A stretch of DNA of 64,000 nucleotides. Source: Ophiodon elongatus (lineage: Eukaryota > Chordata > Actinopteri > Perciformes > Hexagrammidae). The notes beneath the pieces are model-generated. The model was not told where the DNA came from and searched no databases. It was given only the letters and a program-made list of their open reading frames with translations. This document shows, piece after piece, positions 49,330-58,686 of this stretch; the stretch's first letter is position 1, and each line of letters opens with the position of its first letter. The DNA is taken from positions 3,298,501 through 3,362,500 of the forward strand of contig JACSYO010001640.1 of assembly GCA_016806645.1 (NCBI GenBank), written 5' to 3'. Made by a program: the position numbers and the translations under genes.

Positions 49330-49772
49330 CAGTGGTGGAAGAAGTATTCAAATAATTTACTTAATTAAAAGAACTTAAGTATTAGCAACAAAACTTATTT
49401 AAAGTACCAAAAGTAAAAGTACTCATAATGCAGGGTGACTATTGTGTTATACCTTTATATTATTTGGTCATTGTTAGTATCAATATGTATGCTGTTGTTG
49501 TTGGTCAAGGTGGAGGTTATTATCTACTTCAGAGTTCAATATGTAACAGCAGATCATATTTTATAAGCTTATTATATATTTGTATGTAAACCTTAATGTC
49601 CGCATAAACCGTATGTGTACAGATTGTAAAGCCCTCTGAGGCAAATTTGTGATTTGTGATTTTGGGCTATACAAAATAAATGTAATTTAATTTAATTAAT
49701 TTGGAAGTACAAGTACTTCTAAATCATATTTAAGTACAGTACTTGAGTACATGTTGTTAATTTCCACCCCTG
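49330..49772 (+). mobile_element. hAT-type MITE carrying a nested insertion
   Basis: The left end CAGTGGTGGAA (49330-49340) and the right end TTCCACCCCTG (49762-49772) form near-perfect 11-bp terminal inverted repeats. Inner wording such as AAGTACCAAAAGTAAAAGTA, CTCATAATGCAG and AAGTACAGTACTTGAGTACA is typical of a very common fish MITE. I saw no clean 8-bp target duplication. A LINE/SINE-type tail interrupts it at about 49609-49705. Confidence 0.75.
49609..49705 (+). mobile_element. 3' tail of a retroposon inserted into the MITE
   Basis: GATTGTAAAGCCCTCTGAGG followed by CAAATTTGTGATTTGTGATT, TTGGGCTATACAAAATAAAT and an AATTT-rich tail is the familiar 3' end of fish LINE/SINE elements (TGTAAAGC...GGGCTATATAAATAAA). 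It breaks the MITE sequence, so it inserted later. Confidence 0.6.
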
Positions 49773-49953
49773 CCAGGATCTCATAGTCACAGATTTGATG
49801 ATTGAATTAAATTTGATAGGCTGTTTTGGTCAATGGCAAAGAAATACATGGCTCCAGCTGTGACAGTCAGCTTCTGTTAATAAAATAACAAAGCACTCCT
49901 CATGTCCGACCAAGTCCAGGCAGGGGTTTGGTATGCTTGAGGTGATCTGAGAG

Positions 49954-50190
49954 CAGTGGTGGAACATAACTAAGTACATTTACTCAAGTAATTGCTTGAA
50001 TATAATTTAGATGTACTTGTACTTTACTTTCTATTCTTTTAAATGTAGTGCTACTTTATACTTATTCTCCATTAAAAATCAGAGGCAATATCATACTTAC
50101 TACTCCACTACATGTATATGACAGCTCTAGTTACTACTCTCTTTACAGATTCAGATTAATACAAAATATAATCAACAAATGCATTCTGAT
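49954..50190 (-). mobile_element. hAT-type MITE, opposite orientation, 5' terminus intact
   Basis: CAGTGGTGGAACATAACTAA followed by GTACATTTACTCAAG, GTACTTGTACTTTACTTT and TACTCCACTACATGTATATG is the reverse end of the same family as at 49330. The far end merges into AT-rich sequence without a visible terminal repeat. Confidence 0.7.
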
Positions 50191-50267
50191 ATTAATATAT
50201 CGAGAACACTTCTGCATCCCAGATGCACATTTAAGTAATGTACACATTCATACATCACAAATGTATG

Positions 50268-50277
50268 TATTTATTTG

Positions 50278-50318
<41 letters not shown>

Positions 50319-50593
50319 TTATATAAATATATATATAGGGCCCATTTCATATGTATATATATATATATATATGTATATACATATATATATATATATATTA
50401 TATCTATCTATCTATCTATCTATCTATATATAAATATATATATAGGCCCATTTCATATGTATATATATATTATATACATATATATATATTATATCTATCT
50501 ATATCTATCTATATATATAAATAGATATATAGGGCCCATTTCATATGTATATATATATATTATATATATTATATATATTCTATCTATCTATCT

Positions 50594-50642
<49 letters not shown>

Positions 50643-50670
50643 ATGGCCCATTTCATATGTGTGCATATAC

Positions 50671-50750
<80 letters not shown>

Positions 50751-50752
50751 AC
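50268..50752. repeat. Compound satellite with higher-order unit
   Basis: Blocks of (TATC)n, (AT)n and finally (AC)n are separated by a non-repetitive 16-mer GGCCCATTTCATATGT that occurs four times (starting at 50339, 50445, 50533 and 50645), plus a partial GGCCCATGG at 50757. The period is about 88-112 bases. It has been amplified as a larger unit rather than as simple slippage only. It yields long but meaningless open frames. Confidence 0.92.
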
Positions 50753-50942
50753 ACAAGGCCCATGGACCCTCTACACACCGCAAAATATCTGAATGCTTCT
50801 CCCCCCATTGTCTGAGGGGGACTTTGTTCTGCATTGATAACTGTCGCTGGATCGATGCTGTTACAAGTGTGCTTCGGGGCTGTGGAGCTGTAAAATCCGA
50901 GCTTCTCGGTGTCCCTGAAGGCGTCGCACCCTCCCTGTCCCC

Positions 50943-50966
50943 GCTGCTGCTGCTGCTGCTGCTGCC
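50943..50966. repeat. (CTG)n repeat in the CpG block
   Basis: Seven CTG units in GC-rich 5' sequence, resembling the repeat at the window start. Confidence 0.85.
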
Positions 50967-51628
50967 CGCTGGCCAGGCTGGCTGCCGGGCTCGGGATGAC
51001 GCCACCTCTCGCTCCGCCCCGGCGCAAACTCGCTCTTTGCGTTCATTTCATTCCTCTTCTCATTCCGAGCATTCTTCGCATCTCTGACAGTGCGCGAAGC
51101 GATTCACCTACACCTTCCTGGCTGGCCCAGAAACACTAGAATAACTTGACATAGTATTAAAAAAATACCCCGTAACATCCCATTACTCAAAAAAGGGACA
51201 TTTTATATGAGATATCAATAACGAGGTAAGTTTCAATGGTAGTTGCAGGTATCCAAACTGGTTGTAGACTTCTGCGCGTGAGGTTTTAGTGGACGTCTTT
51301 GCAAATATTAGACAATTTATTAAAAATGTCGGCTTATTTAGGTGTTTACTATTGATCCCACGGCGTGAAGTCGCGTTAGGTCGTCTGTTTGTGAGGTAGA
51401 TGGCCGATGATTCCGGGTCGCTGTTTGCAACAGGGTGCTCACTTTGAACCCTCACTGTTGCAGCCGATGGCTTTGACATAGCAGCGAAAAATCTTTGACA
51501 TTTTTCACATTTTTTTGAAAAGAAGCCCGATCATACGCCCCTATAAGAAGCACCAGAGGCCGTTTTGTCCTGTTTCAGATCAGCAGAAAGTCCCAGCGGG
51601 ATTCCGGATGAACTAAAGAAAATATAAA

Positions 51629-51650
51629 TATATATATATATATATATATA
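51629..51650. repeat. (TA)n microsatellite
   Basis: About eleven TA units within the CpG-rich promoter block. Confidence 0.85.
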
Positions 51651-51848
51651 CCGCACGAATAACGAATTTGTTGGACAAGATGACGGGTGAACAACGTCGC
51701 TGTCTTCCTCTCCTAGTTGGCTCGACCGGGAGTTGTTGGAGATCACGCCGGAGCGTTTTCGGACCACCTCGAAGGAGAAAACACGGTGGAGGGACTTGTT
51801 GCTTCAACGCCTTTTGACGGTGCTTTTTACTCGCCATCGAAGTTTAGT

Positions 51849-53488
51849 GTAAGTACATTTTGTTTTTGTACGTTTGTTTGTTACTTCTCTCAGCAGTGTG
51901 CGTGTGTGCTCCATGTTGTTACTGTAACTCTAAACGAAACCGAGTGCACCGGAGGGAAAGGAAAAGGTAGCTTAACCCCCTTTTTTTATTGTTTGGTGGG
52001 TTAAAGCTCCTCTGGGTGCCTCCCTGAGTAACTTGTGCACCCAAAATCACCACTTTTAGAAAAACAATGCGAGTAATTAAATTGCATAAAAAGAAGAAGA
52101 AGGTTTTTGCTTCACTTTGGTGGTTTGAAATGATCTTAACATGTCCAGTTTAAGCTCAACTCTTTGGTTATCGTTGGGAAAGGACAAGTAGGTTAAATGG
52201 ATGCTTATAGCTTTTATTTGTGGGGTTTCCTTCAATGTTTTACCTTTTCTCCCTCTACTTTGGGAAATGCCTGCTCAGCTAAAACTGAACTCCCCTCCAA
52301 CTGTATGCCAGCTGTGTATGTATGTGTGTCACAAAGTTTGGCTCCTTACAACTTTTTGTGGACTCTGGGACAATTACACAGGCTCTTCTGCAAAGGGAGT
52401 GAGGAGAACAAGGCCGGACGCTTTCATTTGCAACAGTAAAGTTGGCTTTAAAAGTGGGTGTACACCCAGTTGTACCAAACTCTGAAGGATCTCCTCTTTG
52501 TACCAGACTCAGTTAGTCTCAACTTGTTTTAGTCCCTGACACATAACTGGCTATCTGTTTGGTGCCCAGTCAGGTTATCAGGTCACAGTTTAAACATCTC
52601 AGATATGCTGCTGTGATTCAATCAGAGTGTCTTTGTACTTCACTAATTAAGCAGTTATGAAATAACCTCACTCCTTCTCTTGTGAGCTTTCCAGTTGTGC
52701 TTTTTCAGTATCTCAGTCAGCTGTCTAGTCACACTAGTCTTGACATCTCATGGCTTCAGTTGTGTTTCATCATAAGCTTGGGGAAAATAACTTACCACCT
52801 CTCTAAAAAAAAAAAAGATTGTTAAAGTTACTATTTTGTATTATAGCAAGCTCAGCAGAAGAAGTGACACAACTGAGAAATGGGGTGAAAAAAGACCTGC
52901 CCAAGCTTGATCACAATCTACTTTATAGCAGCACTACTAAGTTTACTGCTTACAGTTAACTTCTTTTAATACTTTTATAATAATAATTTTACTTAATATT
53001 AAAAGAAAATACGTGGAAAAAGACAATGATTTTTATTTAATTAACGTGAAAGTCCGTTATTATTAGGAAACAGTCGCAATGCATTCAGGCGTAATTCCTG
53101 ACATATCACAATGTAAATCTGCTCGCTTGGAAGAAAAGAATTAGGGGTAGAAACAGATGCTTTGTTTTCAGCTTATGCAACCAGTGGACCTGTTGGACGA
53201 AAGCCTGCATAACGTTTGTGCAATAATTGTTACTAAACTCCCTCTGCTTTTGGATGGAGCATTACCAGAGGTGCCGTCAAGGTGGGCCACAGTCACCGTG
53301 ATACAATCACACCTCCTCCCCTCCCCCTCACGCTCGCATATGCATAATATGGGAGGCCTTTGTGTGAGTGGGCTTCATCCCAGTAAATGTTTTGTTCCTT
53401 ACAATCAATCAACTTCTGCAAATTAAATTTGTACATTTTGTATTTTTCAACAAGGACTACTAGCCTATTTGAAGAACAATGAATTGCC

Positions 53489-53489
<1 letters not shown>
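51849..53489 (+). other. Presumed intron after the CpG first exon
   Basis: If the donor at 51849 is used, this is the start of a long first intron. One exon-like segment (53172-53280) lies here and is described under findings. Otherwise no gene or repeat is recognised. Confidence 0.35.

Positions 53490-53523
<34 letters not shown>
53490..53523. repeat. (AC)n microsatellite
   Basis: About sixteen AC units followed by short ATACAC variants, directly before the composite repeat. Confidence 0.9.
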
Positions 53524-53528
<5 letters not shown>

Positions 53529-53559
53529 ACATATATACACTAAGAGGCAATTCCCGATG

Positions 53560-54060
53560 CATGGCGCAAATGAAGCCAATGCGACAGAAGTGCCAAAACT
53601 GCAGTTCATCAAATGGCCACTTGAGGCTGGCTCCAAAAGCGAGTCAATCCTCATAGACAATCATGGTAAAATGTCCAACTTTACAGCAGAAATAAACATG
53701 TTTACAGGCTGGTACATAAAAATCCCCGTTCATGACAAATGTACGGGGTTGAATTTTTTTATATAACTCACCCGTTTAAAGGTGAGTTAAGGCCTGAAGT
53801 TAGGCATAATTAAGGGAGCAGCCGCTTTGATGAGGGTGTTTTTCTCAGGTCATGAGCTGCTAGCTGTCTCCTCTGCTGGGTCACCGGGGCCCACCTCAGC
53901 TCCACCGGCAATCCACCTCTTTCACCAGTTTTGGCTCACTGCCAACTTCTAAGATGACGAAGGTCGGAACAACCTACTTAGAACAAACAAAGGCTCTTCA
54001 GAAACCTATGTTGACGTCACAGAGACTAATTCCCTTTTTTTTTCTAGTCTACAGATACAT
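53560..54060 (+). mobile_element. Common fish non-autonomous repeat
   Basis: ATGAAGCCAATGCGACAGAA, GTGCCAAAACTGCAGTTCAT, GGCCACTTGAGGCTGGCTCC, ATAACTCACCCGTTTAAAGG, AGGCATAATTAAGGGAGCAG, TGGGTCACCGGGGCCCACC and TTGACGTCACAGAGACTA are words of an interspersed repeat that I recognise from many teleost genomes. It has no intact coding frame. Ends and class were not determined. Confidence 0.65.
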
Positions 54061-54239
54061 AACACATTAACACAAGATTGCTGTAATACTCAAAATGGTA
54101 ACTGTGTCAAAATTAGTCTATTCACGTCAAATAATTCGTAAAATGTAAAATAAGAAACCAAAATATATCAGTATGCAATTCCTTAAAGGTGCTGAAGTGA
54201 AAGCTCAGAGCATTAATATAGCAGCAAACAATGATTTTC

Positions 54240-54590
54240 TAACTAAAGATATGTTGGAGTAATGGCGTCCTGAGCAGAAAATGACGTCACACTCCCTCCG
54301 TTTGAGCTGTAATCCAAGCTTGTCTGAGCTTTGTTCACGCAGCTGTTACAGCCGTGGATGTATGTTAATGCAGCGAGTCTCAGTGTGTGTGCTCCACTAG
54401 CTCGCTCACGGCCACCACTCTGTGGTGCAACGTCCACCCTCTGGTTCCCCTTCAGGTCAACACTGTTAGGTGTTTAGCAAACACGGTTAGCTCTGTCAGC
54501 CCCGTTGTTGTTGTTGTTGTTGTTGTTAACACTGTTAGTGCTGTTAGCACTGTTAGCTCCTCGTCGCCATGTTGACCTGAATGCAGCGCA
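54240..54590 (+). repeat. Second repeat block with GTT microsatellite and GTTAGC array
   Basis: AATGGCGTCCTGAGCAGAAA and ATGACGTCACACTCCCTCC begin a block that looks like another fish dispersed element. It ends in (GTT)8 (54504-54527) and an imperfect array of ACTGTTAG/GCTGTTAGC (54528-54560), then CGTCGCCATGTTGACCTGAA. GTCAACACTGTTAGG at 54457 echoes the closing words. Confidence 0.5.
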
Positions 54591-57500
54591 TTAAGCATTA
54601 GGCTGTTTTAGTATATTAGAGATGACAACATAGATATGTTCACAGCTATGATGGCACTGAGCCTGTGTCTTTCTTTATATTATGATCAGTCTAAACTTTT
54701 AAATGATTTGGAGTTGGTCATGAGCAAAGAATGACAGGCCTTTGTACAGAGTTAAACATTTTTTTTTTTACGTCATTGTATTATATTGTATATTTCTTAA
54801 TTGGATACAAAGACGATGTGTCACATGATTTGCTGCCGTGTTGAGGGCTGAGGAGAGAAATACTGTGCAGTACGGTGCAGTCTCTTCATCTGTTGTGAAG
54901 TGTGGACAGAATAATGTGCTTTTGTGAGGTACAGAGTGGACTGTGTTACTTCTTGGGGCAAAGCAAGACTCTTCTTTTCTTCCTTTGTCCATACTGTTTG
55001 AGGGTGTTCACTTTTCAGGAAACTATATTTTGGCCAAACATTTGTGAAATGTCTTTGTTTAATTTTTGCTTCACGAAACATTGCAAATATGAATGCTTTT
55101 TTTACTATCCTGTGAGCCCGGCATCATGCTCACACCAGTCTCCTTACCATATACATTGTCATGTGTTTAAAGCCTTTACCATGTTTGTACAATGATATTA
55201 CTGTAATGACAGAATATGATCATGTTTACTTATAATTGGTATAGCGTGAGGATGAAGCCAGAAACGCATGTCCGTTTGAAACATAAAATACTAATCCCCA
55301 AATCTCTGAATGACACCTGAGAAAGAATTCAAACTCTCCTTTTAGCCACTAGCATTATCGTCATTATTTTTAATTTTAGAATAACCACAACTGGTTCCTG
55401 ACTGTTTTTAATTATAGCACATTAAGACATACAGTCTGTGGTTGAAAGTCATAATTGCCAGCTGGAGAGAAGCACCTGTGTAGTCCGTGCTCAATGCAAC
55501 AGGTGCTTTAGAGCTGTGATGCATTTAGTTTCTCAGGAAGGCATCTCTCCTTCAAAAAATTGCAATTGGATTCACATTGTAATGTTGAGCATGTTTTTTT
55601 TTTTTCTAGATCACAAATACCTTTTAGCAGTGATTTGTGTTTGCTAATGTTTGTGTGCTCAGATGAGGAGACGTCTCTATGTCTTGGTTTTTGGTTCGTT
55701 AATTTGGTAATTTTATTTTTTAAGTTCGGGGTATCAAATAAAATTATATATTCGTTACTGTCAACAGTTAAAGTCTAGCTAGTTTTCCATTTTTAAAATT
55801 GTTTCTTGATACTCTTGAATGTTAGAAATAAAAGCTTCATCTGACTAAAAATACAAACGTACGTTCAACAACGCATGTTTTCTATTTGTGGTAAGAGGCC
55901 TGTGAAATTCCTCATGGGAATGTGAACACATCACCTCCCACGTTTTAATTGAAATGATAATACACTATTATTATTAGGCTACTTTTTGATATGAAAATTC
56001 TGGGGCCTAGAAAAAGATCTGTGATCTGTAATTGAATCTGGACACAGAGTCATTAATTGTCTGATTAGATGTGATGTGTGGCAGGGGTAGAATCACATCA
56101 AAACAACAGTTTTCTCTGCGGTCAAAGCGCGCTTTAAAAAAAGGACACTCTTGCAGGCTTCCAGACTGTGTGTGCCCTGAGGTAAACCCTGGTCTAGAAA
56201 GGGAATTTTAGAGTATGTGCTGCTGCTCAGCAGTTTGAGCAGGGCCCACTGAGGCCAGCGGAGAGTGCCACCAAAAAGGAAAAGCTGGCTCAAAGCCACT
56301 GACGTCATCTAAGTAAATCTGCTTCAGTACTGCAGCCATAAAATGACTGCCAGCTACCGAATGCACTTTGGCCCTGTCAACCACCTTAGTAAGTGCAACA
56401 CAGTTTTTTTTCTTCTCCTTGTGCATACTTATGGAAGACAGGCTGTGTTTAAGTCTACTCTCATTTTAGCTTGAGTTGTATCAGACTTTGCCTATTCAGA
56501 ACAAGTCATGTTTGAGCCTTTCTAGTTTTACATAAAGCACCAAATGATTGAGCTTCTGTGACTCTTTGAAGGCTTACCACTTTAATATTACAGACTTAAA
56601 ATTTGTACCATATGGCAGTCTCTTTCATTCTTGGAAGAAGGAGTTTGGACAGCGCAATGTCTCAACCACTCATAATTGATGTGTAGTTCCTCAGAAGTTA
56701 TTAATTTGGTGGGACAAGGATTTTTCTTTTTTACTATATGGAATAAAAAGACAAATAAACGAGCTGTCTCATGATCACACACGGATGAAAAGCAATATGT
56801 ACTCCATGAATCATCAGATGAGTCAGTTTCTGAAACCACTATAAACATTTTGAGCTCTTAACCACAATGAAAGCAGGAAATCTCAGCTTCAACAACTTCC
56901 TTTCTCAGTGCTGGCCATAGTACCAGTAGTGGTGTTCAGCTTTCCACTAGTGAAAGGAAACCCGTGGAACAAAGGCACACAGTCACTTCATTTAGTGAAA
57001 CTGTGTATAATTTGTGGCTTGTATTCAAATGTGGGTTATTCAGTCTTTCTGGCACCGTATTCCCCAGTCGTTGCTTGTAATAAATTTCCACAAGACCTTC
57101 CATCAATGGTCGCTGCATTGTTATCATGGCTGACACAGATCAGGCAGGCTCTCTCTGCCCCGAAGGTGTCCTGGATTCAGCGGAGGCACAGATCGACTGG
57201 GAGGGAGCTCCCAACATTAAAATGCAGGCTATGCCCAGTAAATTAGTTTGGAATCCGAGCCGGGACACAGCAATGGAGAGCTGTGTTGTCCCAACTTTTT
57301 TAGTCTGTTTAATAGACCCAACTAGTAGACATTTCCAACGAGAAGTAATGTTGGTTTATAATTACACCATCAACAAAGGTTTGCCGTGCTGTCAACAAAC
57401 AACACATCATTTATTATCTCATTTTCTCACAGCGTATTTAACAAATTAGAAGAGTTGCCGATATTCTATATTTTCATTAGTGAAGAACAAAACCAAAAGT

Positions 57501-57876
57501 GCGTCAGTCTTTCTCTCATAGTTTCTGACTTCCTGTTTGAGGAAAATCATTTGTCTGTCTTTCGAAGAATAATCGAATAGTTCCCAGTGATTTATATATA
57601 GTATTTTGCTTGAGATACATCCCTACTTTTGTGTGAATAAACCGTCTCTGTTGTGTATTTTGGGACGCACAGCGCAGTAATTACAACGCCACTTCCTGAG
57701 AGCCTTGTTACCGCTTGGAGACGTGTAACCCGACCCAGCCTCGTGTGACCAAACGATGATTTGTGAGGTCTGAACTAATTAAAAATAAATTACGCCTAAC
57801 CCTAACCCTATCTTATACTTGTTATATATACTTTATTGATGCTACGGAGCTGTCCGTCATTGTCTGTTATGAACTA
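54591..57876. other. No gene supported
   Basis: AT-rich; only short random frames. A two-and-a-half-copy CCCTAA run lies at 57795-57810. No RNA gene is recognised. Confidence 0.5.
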
Positions 57877-58686
57877 AATGGGTACTGTTAAGACGGTAGT
57901 AAATACCCAGAGTAGCGTTAAGGTCCGGAGTTAACGTGAACACACTAATAAATGAAAGTTAATCGCTCAGCTTTTTTTAGCTGCGACTGTATTTTAGGGA
58001 TTTGGGAACTTTTTGTAGATTGTCCTGCTGAGGCTGCAGCCATGACCCAGCACGTCCTCCCTCCCTCTACCAGCGCCGGTCTCAGCCCAAGTCCCTTTAA
58101 GCGAGCAGCTACAGGGAAGATGACACAGGAGAGGGTGGACGAGTGTCAGAGGGCTGTTACCCAGTTTATTGTTCACGGCCTGCACCCATTCTCAACAGTG
58201 GAGTCAAAGGAATTTAGGTCACAACAAATAAGTCAGTCAGTGTATATTGGGTTGTTTGATACATAGTTATTAATAAGGGGAGCAGCTGTGTTGTTATAAG
58301 TTATTTTGAAGCTGCTAGCCCCACTACCACTCCAGCCTACATACCTTAACAATAATTGTTTCTTTACTGTTGGGAGATGACAAAGGCTCTCCACTCCAAA
58401 TGTACCCCTCCCTGTAGGAATGTTCTCAAATTTATGTTTGTTGTTGGCATTGAAATAGTGTAGTCAACAATAATGAGTTATTTAAAGATTTCTGCTTTTG
58501 CCGTTCAAGAAAGAATATTTGTTTACATATGAATAATAAAACAATGTTGATAATTCTTTTATTAATTGTCTTTTTTTTCCTCACAAAATAATCAAAAAGA
58601 ACCAATAAGAGTATCGATAAGGAACTGAACCAATAAGCAGAATCGATAATAGTACTAGTATTGATAAAATCCTAACGATACCCATT
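57877..58686 (+). mobile_element. Decayed hAT-superfamily transposon with transposase fragment
   Basis: A frame at 57990-58250 encodes FKRAATGKMTQERVDECQRA followed by VTQFIVHGLHPFSTVESKEF. This matches the segment after the BED zinc finger in hAT/ZBED transposases (PFSTVENxGF). The right flank has the repeated ATCGATAAGGAAC/AGAATCGATAA wording and ends CCTAACGATACCCATT, typical of a fish hAT end. Its reverse complement matches AATGGGTACTGTTAAGA at 57877-57893 at 14 of 17 bases, so these may be the eroded ends. Most of the transposase is missing. Confidence 0.6.

Larger units (their letters stand above)
50860..51848 (+). promoter_or_regulatory. CpG-rich promoter and probable non-coding first exon of another gene
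   Basis: This is a GC- and CpG-rich stretch (GCTCCGCCCCGGCGCAAACT near 51012, GCGCGAAGCG near 51091, many CGs at 51650-51840) in an AT-rich neighbourhood. It ends in the strong donor AGTTTAGT|gtaagtac after 51848. Upstream ATGs near the end give only closed short frames, so the exon would be 5' UTR. The transcript would run on the plus strand. A bidirectional promoter is possible. The gene is not identified; human gene order suggests MICALCL, PARVA or TEAD1. Confidence 0.55.

Noticed and set aside
50238..51087. 180-184-residue plus-strand frames and 124-residue minus-strand frames
   Set aside because: Produced by TATC, AT and AC repeats and the CTG repeat; no protein-like composition outside them.
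51678..51838. Short ATG frame in the CpG first exon
   Set aside because: Closes before the donor and has no family likeness; treated as an upstream frame in a leader exon.
57795..57810. Interstitial telomere-like CCCTAA repeat
   Set aside because: Only about two and a half units, too short to call a telomeric relic.
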